Shown: positions 24,414-33,193 of the stretch, piece after piece
Layout: every line of letters begins with the position of its first letter
Position numbering within the stretch: position 1 is the stretch's first letter
The notes under the pieces: generated by a model
Told to the model about the DNA's origin: nothing
The model's input: only the letters and a program-made list of their open reading frames with translations
The model's database searches: none
Made by a program: the position numbers and the translations under genes
Source of the DNA: Enhydrobacter aerosaccus
GTDB taxonomy: Bacteria; Pseudomonadota; Alphaproteobacteria; Reyranellales; Reyranellaceae
Assembly: GCA_903832005.1 (NCBI GenBank)
Contig: CAIKZO010000123.1
Coordinates: 1 to 64,000, forward strand
Direction: 5' to 3'
DNA: 64,000 nt

Positions 24414-25181
24414 ATGGCAAACACGATCCTCGACGCCGAGAACATGAAGAAGGCGATGCAGCACCTGGCTGAGGTTGACCCCGACTTCGCGCGTGCCATC
24501 AAGGAAGTGGGACATCCCGAACTGCGAGTCGTGCCGTCGGGCTTCGGCGGGCTGATGCGCTCGATCTGCGGCCAGCAGATCTCCGTCCATGCCGCGCGCG
24601 CGATCTGGTTGCGCCTCGAGGAAGCCGTGCCGACCATGGATCCGGCGGACTTCCTCAAGTTGACCGACGAGCAGCTGCGCGCCGTCGGCCTGTCGGCGTC
24701 GAAGATGAAATATGGCCGTTCGCTCGCCACCGACATCGTCGAGGGCCGCATCGACTTCGCCCGGCTCAAGACGCTCGATGATGCCGCGGCGATCGCGATG
24801 TTGACGCAAGCCAAGGGCATCGGCCCCTGGACAGCGGAAATCTATCTGATGTTCGCGCACGCAAGACCCGACATCATGCCCGGCCTCGATCTCGGCCTCT
24901 GGATGGCAGCGCAGCATCTCAAGAAGCTCAAGACGCGCCCCGACGCCAAGGGCCTGCTCAAAATCGCAGAGCAGTGGCGTCCCTGGCGCAGTGCAGCGGC
25001 GTTGCTGCTCTGGCACTATCGCCGCAACATGCCGGACTGGAGCAAGAAGGAGCTCCCGACTACGGCTAAGCCGAAGATGGCGGCAAAGCCAAAGATGATC
25101 GCCAAGCCGAAGGCAGCGGCGAAAGTGAAGACGGCCAAGAAAAAAGCGGCGAAGAAGAAGCAATCAGGGAAGAAGAAATGA
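24414..25181 (+). CDS. AlkA-type DNA-3-methyladenine glycosylase with histone-H1-like tail
   Basis: A 255-residue base-excision repair enzyme that removes alkylated purines from DNA. A helix-hairpin-helix motif is at about residues 131-150 (KGIGPWTAEIYL) and a catalytic Asp159 lies in MPGLDLG. After residue 211 the protein ends in about 44 residues of Lys/Ala/Pro repeats (AKPKM three times, then AKKKAAKKK), much like the C-terminal tail of histone H1. This tail should be disordered and bind DNA non-specifically. The ATG at 24414 gives the normal family N-terminus. The stop overlaps the next gene (ATGA). Confidence 0.88.
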   Translation: MANTILDAENMKKAMQHLAEVDPDFARAIKEVGHPELRVVPSGFGGLMRSICGQQISVHAARAIWLRLEEAVPTMDPADFLKLTDEQLRAVGLSASKMKYGRSLATDIVEGRIDFARLKTLDDAAAIAMLTQAKGIGPWTAEIYLMFAHARPDIMPGLDLGLWMAAQHLKKLKTRPDAKGLLKIAEQWRPWRSAAALLLWHYRRNMPDWSKKELPTTAKPKMAAKPKMIAKPKAAAKVKTAKKKAAKKKQSGKKK

Positions 25182-25843
25182 CCAAGATCGACGGCCCCAC
25201 GCACGGCCCGCAAAACGGCGGCAAGCCCCAACACCTCGTCGTACTGCTGCACGGCTACGGCGCCGACGGTAACGACCTGATCGGTCTTGCGCCCGTGTTG
25301 GCGCCGCTGATGCCCGACGCGCTGTTCGTCGCGCCCAACGCGCCCTACCCCTGCGACGGCAATCCGATGGGCTTCCAGTGGTTCCCGATCAATCGGCTCG
25401 ACCCCGCCTCGCGGCTGGTCGGCACGCGCAGCGCCGCGCCCTTCATCGACACGTTCCTCGACGAGACGATGGCCAAGTACGGGCTCGACGAGAGCAAGAC
25501 CGCGCTGGTCGGCTTCAGCCAGGGCACGATGATGTCGCTGCACGTCGGCCCGCGCCGCGCCAAGCAACTCGCCGGCATCGTCGGCTTTTCGGGCGCCATG
25601 TCAGGCTTCGATGAACTGAAGAGTGAGATCAAGACACGTCCGCCGGTGTTGCTGGTGCATGGCGACGCCGACGAGATGCTCCCGCACACGATGACCGAGG
25701 AGGCCGCTGCAGCCCTGAAGTCCAACGGCATCGACGTCACGGTTCATATCGCGCCGGGCGTCGGCCACGGCATCGACCAGAGCGGCCTCTCGCACGCCGC
25801 GCGTTTCCTGCTGCATGTCTTCGGGCTGCGCGTGCCGCAGTGA
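25178..25843 (+). CDS. Phospholipase/carboxylesterase-type alpha/beta hydrolase
   Basis: A 221-residue serine hydrolase of the carboxylesterase/acyl-protein thioesterase group. The nucleophile elbow GFSQG carries Ser114, Asp165 lies in HGDADEMLP, and His197 in GVGHGID completes the triad. The oxyanion region HGYGADGNDL is near residue 25. It is cytoplasmic and probably hydrolyses small esters or lysophospholipids. It overlaps both the glycosylase gene and the next hydrolase gene by four bases, so the three are one translational unit. Confidence 0.9.
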   Translation: MTKIDGPTHGPQNGGKPQHLVVLLHGYGADGNDLIGLAPVLAPLMPDALFVAPNAPYPCDGNPMGFQWFPINRLDPASRLVGTRSAAPFIDTFLDETMAKYGLDESKTALVGFSQGTMMSLHVGPRRAKQLAGIVGFSGAMSGFDELKSEIKTRPPVLLVHGDADEMLPHTMTEEAAAALKSNGIDVTVHIAPGVGHGIDQSGLSHAARFLLHVFGLRVPQ

Positions 25844-27060
25844 CGGAAGGCACCTGCAAGAAGGGTTTCGAGCGGGTCGCCGAAACCTTCGCCCAGAACT
25901 TCGCCGAGCGCGGCGAGATCGGCGCCTCGGTGTGCGTGACGGTGAACGGCGAGACCGTCGTCGACCTGTGGGGCGGTATCGCCGATCCCAAGATGCAGGC
26001 GCCGTGGGCCAGGGATACGGTCAGCGTCGTCTTCTCCTGCACCAAGGGCGCGACCGCGCTCTGCGCCCACATGCTGGCGAGCCGCGGCAAGCTCGACATC
26101 GATGCCCCCGTGAGCGAGCTGTGGCCGGAGTTCGCCCAGCACGGCAAGGAGCGCGTGACGACGCGCATGATGCTCGATCATTCGGCCGGCGTGCCGGCGT
26201 TGCGCGCGCCGATGAAGAGCGATGGACCCTACGACTGGGCCTACATGACCGAGCGCCTGGCGGCCGAGGAGCCGTTCTGGGTACCGGGCACGCGCAACGG
26301 CTACCACGGCTTCACCTTCGGCTGGACGGTCGGCGAGATGGTGCGGCGCGCCTCGGGCAAATCGCTCGGCGCCTTCTTCCGCGACGAGGTGGCCAAGCCG
26401 CTCGGCATCGATTTCTGGATCGGCACGCCCGAGGCGATCGAGCCCCGGATCGCACCGGTCATCGCCTTTCCGATGCGCCCCGAGCAGGCCAAGACGCCGT
26501 TCCTGATCGACCTCATGACCGACAAGACGTCGATCCCGTTCCTGTTCTTCATGAACAACGGTGCCTGGCGGCAGGGCGGCGCCAACAGCCGCGCGGGCCA
26601 TGCGGCCGAAATCGGCGCGGCCAACGGCATCACCAACGCACGCGGCCTCGCGGGCATGTACGCGCCGCTCAGCACCGGCGGCGGCAAGCTCGTGGACCAG
26701 AAGACCCTGAGCCGCATGGGTGAGGTCTCGATGGCCTCGCACGACGACGCGACCTTGCGCATCCCGACGCGCTTCGCGCCGGGCTTCATGAAGTCGATGG
26801 ACAACAGGAAGCGCTCGATCGCCGCCACCCTGTGGGGCGAGGACTCCGACAGCGTGATCCTGTCGAGCGCGGCCTTCGGCCATGTCGGTGCGGGCGGCTC
26901 GCTGGGCTTCGCCGATCCCGTCGCCGGCATGTCCTTCGGCTACACGATGAACCAGATGGGCCCCGGCCTGCTGATGAACGCACGCGGCCAGAAGCTCGTC
27001 GACGCCGCCTATCTCTCGATGGGCTACAGGAACAAAGACGGCGGCGTCTGGGTGCGTTGA
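25840..27060 (+). CDS. Beta-lactamase-fold serine hydrolase
   Basis: A 406-residue protein of the serine beta-lactamase-like/esterase EstB group. The SxxK motif is SCTK (Ser66, Lys69) and the second motif is in NGYHGFTFGW. It has no signal peptide, so it should be a cytoplasmic esterase rather than a resistance enzyme. A GTG start at 25840 overlaps the preceding TGA (GTGA). The later motif GHVGAGGSLGFAD fits the third-motif region of EstB-like proteins. The substrate is unknown. Confidence 0.88.
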   Translation: MTEGTCKKGFERVAETFAQNFAERGEIGASVCVTVNGETVVDLWGGIADPKMQAPWARDTVSVVFSCTKGATALCAHMLASRGKLDIDAPVSELWPEFAQHGKERVTTRMMLDHSAGVPALRAPMKSDGPYDWAYMTERLAAEEPFWVPGTRNGYHGFTFGWTVGEMVRRASGKSLGAFFRDEVAKPLGIDFWIGTPEAIEPRIAPVIAFPMRPEQAKTPFLIDLMTDKTSIPFLFFMNNGAWRQGGANSRAGHAAEIGAANGITNARGLAGMYAPLSTGGGKLVDQKTLSRMGEVSMASHDDATLRIPTRFAPGFMKSMDNRKRSIAATLWGEDSDSVILSSAAFGHVGAGGSLGFADPVAGMSFGYTMNQMGPGLLMNARGQKLVDAAYLSMGYRNKDGGVWVR

Positions 27061-27073
27061 GCGACCGGACGCC

Positions 27074-28345
27074 ATGAAACTTCCTCCTACCTTCCGGCCG
27101 CTGGCCGATCGCGCGGTGATGACCGTGTGGTCGGGCCTCTGCACCTCGACGATCGGCGAAGATCTCTTCCGGGTGGCCAGCGTCTGGCTCGCGGTCGAGG
27201 CCGCCGGCAACATGGTGGGCCTGGTCACCGGCGTGCAGTACGTGGCCATGCTGATCGCGGGCCTGTTCGGCGGCGTGATCTTCGACCGCTGGCGCCCCGA
27301 CAAAGCGATGATCGGCTCGCGCGCGTGGAGCGCTGTCTTCTCGCTCTTGCCGGTGGTCGGCTATTATTTCTTCGGCATCTCGATCACGTTGCTGATCATC
27401 TCCTCGGTCGGCCTCGCCTGCCTGCGCATGGTCTTTTCGCCAGCGCTTCAATCGACCATCCCGACCCTGGTGCCCGACCGCGACGAGCAGCAGGCGATCA
27501 ACGGCCTGTTCGATGCGACCTACCGCATCGCCCGCCTGTTGGGGCCGATGGTGGCGGCGCTGCTCCATCTCTTCATCCCGGTGATCCACTTCCTGACGGC
27601 GACGGCGCTGGGCTTCGCGATCTCCGGCCTGTCGCTCCACGCGGCGCGCGACCGTTTGGTGGCTGAGGAAGATCCGGTGAAGCTCCGACCGGGACTCATG
27701 GGAGCGTGGGATGCCCTGACCGCCGGTTTCCGCCTGATGCTGAGCGAGCCTGTCACCGGCGCGGTGCTGATCGTGAACGCGGTAATCAATGGCCCGTGGA
27801 TGGTGGCGCTCAGCCTCGCGATCGCGCTGATCGTCACCGAGTATCGCCCGACCTTCCTGGGCTTCGGCGACCTGTCCGCCTATGCGCTGGTGATGGGCAC
27901 CTACGGGTTGGGCGACCTGAGCGGCAACATCGTGGCAGGCTCGGTGCGCTTCCGGCGGCCACTCTCGACCATGTTCCTGGGCTACGTGGCGATGGGCATC
28001 GGCTTCTCGTTCCTCGCCGTCTCGGTCTGGATCCTGCCGCCGGACAGGCTGCTGCCCGCCATGATGCTGGGCGGGCTGCTGGCCGGCCTCGGCGGTCCGT
28101 TCTTTTTCGTGCCCATGCTCACGCGCATGCAGAACGTCTTCCATGGGCACGACATCGCCCGCGTCTTCCGACTGCGCCTCGTCGTGATGGCCGCCGCCAT
28201 GCTGGCTGGCAGCGTGATCGCCACCTGGTGCTTCCAGCTCATGGGCGCCGTGGCCACCCAGTTCGGCTGCGGTGCGCTGATCTTCGTCGTCGGCGTTGTC
28301 GGCTACCTGATCTGCCGCCGCCTCGAAGCCCACCAGATCGGCTGA
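27074..28345 (+). CDS. MFS transporter (enterobactin-exporter-like)
   Basis: A 423-residue inner-membrane protein with about twelve helices of the major facilitator superfamily. The loop FGGVIFDRWRPDKAM between helices 2 and 3 matches the conserved GxxxDRxGR/K motif A, and the layout resembles MFS_3 exporters. It probably exports a small metabolite or drug. It lies 13 bases past the esterase gene in the same direction, so it may be the last gene of that operon. Confidence 0.85.
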   Translation: MKLPPTFRPLADRAVMTVWSGLCTSTIGEDLFRVASVWLAVEAAGNMVGLVTGVQYVAMLIAGLFGGVIFDRWRPDKAMIGSRAWSAVFSLLPVVGYYFFGISITLLIISSVGLACLRMVFSPALQSTIPTLVPDRDEQQAINGLFDATYRIARLLGPMVAALLHLFIPVIHFLTATALGFAISGLSLHAARDRLVAEEDPVKLRPGLMGAWDALTAGFRLMLSEPVTGAVLIVNAVINGPWMVALSLAIALIVTEYRPTFLGFGDLSAYALVMGTYGLGDLSGNIVAGSVRFRRPLSTMFLGYVAMGIGFSFLAVSVWILPPDRLLPAMMLGGLLAGLGGPFFFVPMLTRMQNVFHGHDIARVFRLRLVVMAAAMLAGSVIATWCFQLMGAVATQFGCGALIFVVGVVGYLICRRLEAHQIG

Positions 28346-28366
28346 AAATCCTCCTTGCCGACCACA

Positions 28367-28398
28367 GTGTGTATTGATAGCCTCCGTTAAATACACAC
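28367..28398 (+). promoter_or_regulatory. Operator-like inverted repeat upstream of the carotenoid oxygenase
   Basis: Perfect nine-base arms GTGTGTATT (28367-28375) and AATACACAC (28390-28398) are separated by 14 bases. They lie just upstream of the AAAGGAGA ribosome site and ATG (28421) of the oxygenase gene. The size and spacing, about two helical turns between half-site centres, suit a dimeric regulator such as a TetR or GntR protein. No regulator gene lies next to it. Confidence 0.6.
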
Positions 28399-28420
28399 CG
28401 TTTCCCTAAAGGAGACCTCG

Positions 28421-29845
28421 ATGGCCAAGGCGTTCCCGACCGACAATCCGTTCCTCAAGGGCTACTACGCACCGGTGAACACCGAGGCCGAGGCGGGTCA
28501 CCTGCAGATCACGGGCGAGATGCCGAAGGAGCTGCTGGGCACGCTCTATCGCAACGGCCCCAACCCGCAGTTCGCGCCGCGCGGCCCGTACCACTGGTTT
28601 GGCGGCGACGGCATGATCCACGCCTTCCACATCGAGAACGGCAACGTCTCCTACAAGAACCGCTGGGTGCGCACGCCCAAGTGGGAGATCGAGAACAAGG
28701 AGGGCGAGGGCCTGTCGGGCACCTTCGGCAATCCGCGCTACACCGATCCCAGGGTGATGGCGCTGAACTCGACCGTCGCCAACACCAACATCGTCTGGCA
28801 CGCCGGCCGCCTGCTGGCGCTCGAAGAGGCGCATGCGCCCTTCGCGCTCGATCCCGCGACGCTCGCGCCAAAAGGCTACGAGACCTACGGCGACAAGCTC
28901 GTCGGCCCGTTCACGGCCCATCCGAAGTTCGACCCCGAGACCGGCGAGATGATCTTCTTTGGCTATTCGGCCAAGGGCCGCTTCAGCAAGGAGATCAGCC
29001 TGCAGACGGTCGATCGCAGCGGCACGGTCACGCGCGCGGAGATCCTCGACGGTCCCTTCCCCTCGATGGTCCACGACTTCGCCGTCACGAAGAACTGGAT
29101 CGTGCTGCCGATCTTCCCCCTCACCTCGTCGATGGAGCGCGCGATGAAGGGCTTGCCGCCCTTCGCCTGGGAGCCGGACAAGGGCACGCACATCGCTTTC
29201 ATCCCGCGCGCCGGCACGGTGGCCGACGTGAAGTGGGTGACGGCGCCCGCCTCTTACGTCTTCCATCCGATGAACCACTACGAGACCGCGGACGGCAGGA
29301 TCGTGGTCGACGTCATGAAGTACGACGTGGCGCCGCTCTTCCCGCTGCCTGACGGCTCGCCCAGCGCCAAGGAGTCACCGCCGGCGCGCCTGTTCCGCTG
29401 GACCTTCGATCTCTCTGGCAAGGCCAACACGTTCAAGGAGGAACAACTCGACGACCGCGCCGGTGAATTCCCGCGCTTCGACGAACGCTTCTGCATGAGC
29501 GACTACCGCCATGGCTGGATCGTCTCGGGCAATATCGTCGAGGGCAAGGACGGCCGCGCGCGCCACGATGGCCTCACCCACTACGATCTCAGGACCGGCA
29601 AGAACAGCACCTTCAGCGCCTCGGTCGACGATCGCTTTGGCGAGCCGATCTTCGTGCCGCGCTCGGAGACGGCGGCGGAGGGCGATGGCTGGCTGCTCAG
29701 CGTGATCTATCGCGGCGAGGAAAAGCGCAGCGATCTCGCCGTCTTCGAGGCCACCGACTTGACCCGGGGCCCTGTCGCCGTAGCCCATCTCTCGAGCCGC
29801 GTGCCGGCCGGCTTCCACGGCAACTGGCGTCCGGGAGTTTTGTGA
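28421..29845 (+). CDS. Carotenoid oxygenase-family dioxygenase
   Basis: A 474-residue enzyme of the carotenoid cleavage/lignostilbene dioxygenase family, a seven-bladed propeller that uses Fe(II) and O2 to split a C=C bond. The four iron-binding histidines fall in conserved contexts: TAHPKFDPETGE, SMVHDFAVT, FHPMNHYE and the C-terminal RVPAGFHGNW. The ATG at 28421 has a strong AAAGGAGA. Whether the substrate is an apocarotenoid or a lignin-derived stilbene cannot be told. A long inverted repeat upstream suggests specific regulation. Confidence 0.92.
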   Translation: MAKAFPTDNPFLKGYYAPVNTEAEAGHLQITGEMPKELLGTLYRNGPNPQFAPRGPYHWFGGDGMIHAFHIENGNVSYKNRWVRTPKWEIENKEGEGLSGTFGNPRYTDPRVMALNSTVANTNIVWHAGRLLALEEAHAPFALDPATLAPKGYETYGDKLVGPFTAHPKFDPETGEMIFFGYSAKGRFSKEISLQTVDRSGTVTRAEILDGPFPSMVHDFAVTKNWIVLPIFPLTSSMERAMKGLPPFAWEPDKGTHIAFIPRAGTVADVKWVTAPASYVFHPMNHYETADGRIVVDVMKYDVAPLFPLPDGSPSAKESPPARLFRWTFDLSGKANTFKEEQLDDRAGEFPRFDERFCMSDYRHGWIVSGNIVEGKDGRARHDGLTHYDLRTGKNSTFSASVDDRFGEPIFVPRSETAAEGDGWLLSVIYRGEEKRSDLAVFEATDLTRGPVAVAHLSSRVPAGFHGNWRPGVL

Positions 29846-29859
29846 GGCAGGTTGCGCCG

Positions 29860-30525
29860 ATGATTATTGTCCACCATCTGAACAATTCGCGCTCGCAGCG
29901 CATCCTCTGGATGCTGGAAGAACTTGGCCTGCCCTACGAGGTCAAGCGCTACCAGCGCCTGCCCTCGATGATGGCGCCGCCCGAGCTGAAGGCGGTGCAT
30001 CCGCTGGGTAAGTCACCGGTCATCACCGACGGCGACAAGACGCTGGCCGAATCGGGCGCGATCATCGAATACCTCGGCGACACCTACGGCCACGGCAAGC
30101 TGACGCCGGCGCTCGGTACGCCGGAGCGGCTGCACTACACCTACTTCCTGCACTATGCCGAAGGCTCGCTGATGCCGCTTCTGTTCATGAAGCTGGTGTT
30201 CGGCCGCATCCCGACCCGCCTGCCCTTCTTCTTCAAGCCGGTCGGCCGCGCCATCGTGAAGGGCGCCAACACCACCCTGCTCGATCCGCAGATCGGCAAC
30301 CACTTCATGTTCCTCGAAAGCGAGCTTTCCAAGCGCGAGTGGTTCGCCGGCTCCGCGTTCACCGCCGCCGACATCCAGATGAGCTTCCCGCTGGAAGCCG
30401 CCGCGGCCCGCGCCCCGATCATCAAGCAGATGCCCAAGCTCTCGGCCTGGCTCGACCGCATCCAGGCCCGACCGGCCTACAAACGCGCCCTGGAAAAGGG
30501 TGGACCCTACGAACTGGCGAAATAG
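29860..30525 (+). CDS. Glutathione S-transferase
   Basis: A 221-residue GST with an N-terminal thioredoxin-like domain (MIIVHHLNNSRSQRILWMLEELG, the segment that binds glutathione through the Ser/Asn region) and an all-helical C-terminal domain. The KSPVITDGD segment with the cis-Pro and the ESGAIIEYL motif are typical. The ATG at 29860 gives the usual start; a GTG at 29842 would overlap the oxygenase stop. It probably conjugates or reduces products of the adjacent oxygenase or detoxifies electrophiles. Confidence 0.9.
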   Translation: MIIVHHLNNSRSQRILWMLEELGLPYEVKRYQRLPSMMAPPELKAVHPLGKSPVITDGDKTLAESGAIIEYLGDTYGHGKLTPALGTPERLHYTYFLHYAEGSLMPLLFMKLVFGRIPTRLPFFFKPVGRAIVKGANTTLLDPQIGNHFMFLESELSKREWFAGSAFTAADIQMSFPLEAAAARAPIIKQMPKLSAWLDRIQARPAYKRALEKGGPYELAK

Positions 30526-30534
30526 GAAACGATC

Positions 30535-31536
30535 ATGGCTCTCCCGGCATTGCTGCGCGACAACCTCTCGATCCCGGTGGTCGGCGCGCCACTGTTCATC
30601 ATCTCCAACCCCGACCTCGTGATCGAGCAGTGCAAGGCGGGCGTTGTCGGCTCCTTCCCCGCGCTGAACGCACGGCCGAAGGAAGTGCTGGAGGAATGGC
30701 TGAAGCGCATCACCGGTGAGCTTGCCGAGTACAAGGCCAAGCATCCGGACAAGAAGGTGGCGCCCTTCGCCGTGAACCAGATCGTGCACGCCTCGAACGA
30801 TCGCCTGATGCACGACGTCGAGCTCTGCGAGAAGTACAAGGTGCCGATCCAGATCACCTCGCTGCGCGCACCGGACGAAGTCGTGCCGTCGGCGCATCGC
30901 TACGGCGGCCTGGTGTTCCACGACGTCACCAACGTAAAGCACGCCAAGCGCGCGCTGCAGGCGGGTGTCGACGGCCTCATCCTCGTGTGCAACGGCGCGG
31001 GCGGCCATGCCGGCGCCCTCTCCCCCTTCGCCCTCGTGCCGGAAGTGCGTCAGTTCTACGACGGCTGCCTTCTGCTCTCGGGCTCGATCTCCAACGGCGC
31101 CAGCGTGCTGGCAGCGCAGGCCGTCGGCGCCGATCTCGCCTACATGGGCACGCGCTTCACCGCGTCGAAGGAAGGCAATGCGACCGAGGCCAACAAGCAG
31201 TGCATCATCGATTCGACCGGTGAGGAGATCGTCTACACCAACCTCTTCACCGGCGTGCACGGCAACTACCTGAAGAAGAGCGTCGCCGCGTCCGGCCTCG
31301 ATCCGGACGATCTTCCCGTTGCCGACAAAAGCAAGATGAACTTCGGCTCGGGCGGCAACAGCAAGGCCAAGGCCTGGCGCGACATCTGGGGCGCCGGCCA
31401 GGGCGTCGGCCAGATCCACGACGCCCCACCCGCCGGCGAGATCGTCGCCCGCCTCAAGGCCGAATACGAGGCCGCAAAGGCCGCCCTCCTCTCGGGAGAA
31501 ACTGTCCCCACAAGGCTGAAACAAGCCGCAGAGTAG
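30535..31536 (+). CDS. Nitronate monooxygenase
   Basis: A 333-residue FMN enzyme of the nitronate monooxygenase (2-nitropropane dioxygenase) family with a TIM-barrel fold. The N-terminal VVGAPLFIISNPDLV and the active-site GAGGHAGALSPFAL, which contains the catalytic His, are conserved, as is the FMN-phosphate loop SISNGASVLAAQAVGADLAYMG. These enzymes oxidise alkyl nitronates such as propionate-3-nitronate. It starts nine bases after the GST stop and is likely co-transcribed. Confidence 0.9.
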   Translation: MALPALLRDNLSIPVVGAPLFIISNPDLVIEQCKAGVVGSFPALNARPKEVLEEWLKRITGELAEYKAKHPDKKVAPFAVNQIVHASNDRLMHDVELCEKYKVPIQITSLRAPDEVVPSAHRYGGLVFHDVTNVKHAKRALQAGVDGLILVCNGAGGHAGALSPFALVPEVRQFYDGCLLLSGSISNGASVLAAQAVGADLAYMGTRFTASKEGNATEANKQCIIDSTGEEIVYTNLFTGVHGNYLKKSVAASGLDPDDLPVADKSKMNFGSGGNSKAKAWRDIWGAGQGVGQIHDAPPAGEIVARLKAEYEAAKAALLSGETVPTRLKQAAE

Positions 31537-31553
31537 GCTATACCAGCGGCCAC

Positions 31554-32132
31554 ATGCGCCGCATTTACAACTGGTTGCTGCACCTTGCAGGCACCCGCTA
31601 CGCCCTGTCCGCAATGGGCGCGGTATCGTTCGCTGAAAGTTCGTTCTTCCCGATCCCGCCCGACATCATGCTGCTGCCGATGGTGTTGGCGCAGCCGCGC
31701 AAAGCCTTCCGGATCGCACTGGTCTGCACCGTCTGCTCCGTCTTGGGGGGGCTGTTGGGCTACGCCATCGGCTTCTACTTTTTTGAGACGATCGGCGCTT
31801 GGGTGGTGAAGACCTACCATTTGGAAGCCGGTCTGCAGGATTTCCGCGCGAGCTACGCCGCAAATGGTGTCTTGTACATTCTTGGCAAGGGCATCACGCC
31901 GATTCCCTACAAGCTCGTGACCATTTCCGCAGGCGCCGCGCACTTCGATCTCTTCACATTCATGTGGGCCTCGGCCTTAACACGTGGTGGGCGCTTCTTT
32001 CTTGAGGCAACGTTGCTTTGGAAATACGGAGACGCGATCCGGCCGTTCATCGAGAAATGGCTGCCTTGGCTGTTATGGCTCTTCTTGTTTGCGCTGATCG
32101 GCGGCTTCGTAGTGGTCCATTACTTGTTCTAG
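31554..32132 (+). CDS. DedA/VTT-type membrane protein
   Basis: A 192-residue inner-membrane protein of the DedA/SNARE-associated (VTT) superfamily, YqaA branch. The family motif is FAESSFFPIPPDIMLLPMVL near residue 25, with later GKGITPIPYKLVTISAG matching the re-entrant loop region. VTT proteins act in lipid scrambling or envelope stress tolerance. It is 17 bases past the nitronate monooxygenase gene and 13 before dsbB. Codon use is slightly less GC-rich than in neighbours. Confidence 0.88.
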   Translation: MRRIYNWLLHLAGTRYALSAMGAVSFAESSFFPIPPDIMLLPMVLAQPRKAFRIALVCTVCSVLGGLLGYAIGFYFFETIGAWVVKTYHLEAGLQDFRASYAANGVLYILGKGITPIPYKLVTISAGAAHFDLFTFMWASALTRGGRFFLEATLLWKYGDAIRPFIEKWLPWLLWLFLFALIGGFVVVHYLF

Positions 32133-32145
32133 AGGTCGCCCCACT

Positions 32146-32640
32146 ATGTCGTTCCCCGCCCGCATCGGCCTTTGCGCCTTCCTCGGCAGCGCTGCACTGC
32201 TGGGCGGCGCGTATTACTTCGAATATGTCGTGGGACTGCCCCCGTGCGAGATGTGCTGGTGGCAGCGCTATCCGCACATGGTGGCGATCGTGGCCGGCCT
32301 GATCGCGGTCGCGGCCTTCGGCAACCGGAAGGTCGCCATGTGGTTCGCGCTGACGGCGATCACCGCGCTCGCGGTGACGGCGGCGATCGGCGTCTTCCAT
32401 GTCGGCGTCGAGCATCACTGGTGGGCGGGCCCACAGGCCTGCACCGGCGCCATCCCGCGTGGCCTTTCGGTCGAGCAGCTGAAGAAATACCTGCTGGGCG
32501 CCAAGATGATCCGCTGCGACGAGCCGGCCTGGATCTTCCTCGGTATCTCGATGGCGGGCTGGAACGCGATCTGCTCGGGCGGCCTTGCCCTGTTGCTTGC
32601 GTCGCGTCTGGCGAAGCATCTGCAGACGAAGCCGGCATGA
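32146..32640 (+). CDS. dsbB: Disulfide bond formation protein B
   Basis: A 164-residue inner-membrane quinone reductase that reoxidises DsbA. The first cysteine pair is Cys34/Cys37 (CEMC, followed by WWQRYP). The second, periplasmic pair is Cys99 in PQACTG and Cys124 in MIRCDEPAW, the canonical DsbB layout. Four membrane segments are visible. No dsbA is adjacent. The stop overlaps the coq7 ATG (ATGA); both proteins use ubiquinone, the one as electron acceptor and the other as product. Confidence 0.92.
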   Translation: MSFPARIGLCAFLGSAALLGGAYYFEYVVGLPPCEMCWWQRYPHMVAIVAGLIAVAAFGNRKVAMWFALTAITALAVTAAIGVFHVGVEHHWWAGPQACTGAIPRGLSVEQLKKYLLGAKMIRCDEPAWIFLGISMAGWNAICSGGLALLLASRLAKHLQTKPA

Positions 32641-33182
32641 ATCCCGGCGACCCCGATCGCCGCACCTTGGTGGAGCAGGTGATCCGCGTCGACCAGGCGG
32701 GCGAGTTCGGTGCCGTCCGCATCTACGAAGGCCAGCTCGCCGGATTGCGCTGGTCCGGCCGCGCCAACAGCGATGCCGCGCGCAAGATCGCCGCCATGGC
32801 GCGCTCCGAGCGTGAGCACAACAAGACCTTCGACCGGCTGGCCGCCGAACGAAGGGTGCGGCCCACGATCCTGTCGCCGTTGTGGAGCCTCGCGGGTTTT
32901 GCCCTGGGAGCTGCGACCGCACTTATGGGCGAGAAGGCTGCGATGGCCTGCACGGTCGCCGTCGAGGAAACGATCGACGAACACTATGCGGCACAGGCCG
33001 CGGCGCTGGGCGACGACGAAGCGGAACTGCGCGCCGCCGTCGAGAAGTTCCGCGCCGAGGAGATCGAGCACCGCGACGAGGCGCTGGCCTCGGGCGCCGA
33101 ACAGGCACCAGCCTACGAGGCCATGACGCGTGTCATAAAAGCGGGCTCGAAACTTGCTATCTGGTTGTCGACCCGCATCTGA
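32637..33182 (+). CDS. coq7: Demethoxyubiquinone hydroxylase
   Basis: A 181-residue di-iron hydroxylase of late ubiquinone biosynthesis, adding the C6 hydroxyl group. The repeated carboxylate and ExxH ligands of the Coq7 four-helix bundle are visible in [31 protein letters not shown] and EEIEHRDE. The ATG at 32637 overlaps the dsbB stop. The C-terminal [10 protein letters not shown] is the usual membrane-facing end. The presence of coq7 supports an alphaproteobacterial, ubiquinone-using aerobe. Confidence 0.93.
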   Translation: MNPGDPDRRTLVEQVIRVDQAGEFGAVRIYEGQLAGLRWSGRANSDAARKIAAMARSEREHNKTFDRLAAERRVRPTILSPLWSLAGFALGAATALMGEKAAMACTVAVEETIDEHYAAQAAALGDDEAELRAAVEKFRAEEIEHRDEALASGAEQAPAYEAMTRVIKAGSKLAIWLSTRI

Positions 33183-33193
33183 GGAGGACCGCC

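Noticed and set aside
25070..25178. Short direct repeats that could be taken for a tandem DNA repeat or CRISPR-like array
   Set aside because: They are in-frame AKPKM and AKKK codon repeats of the glycosylase tail, with no regular spacers.
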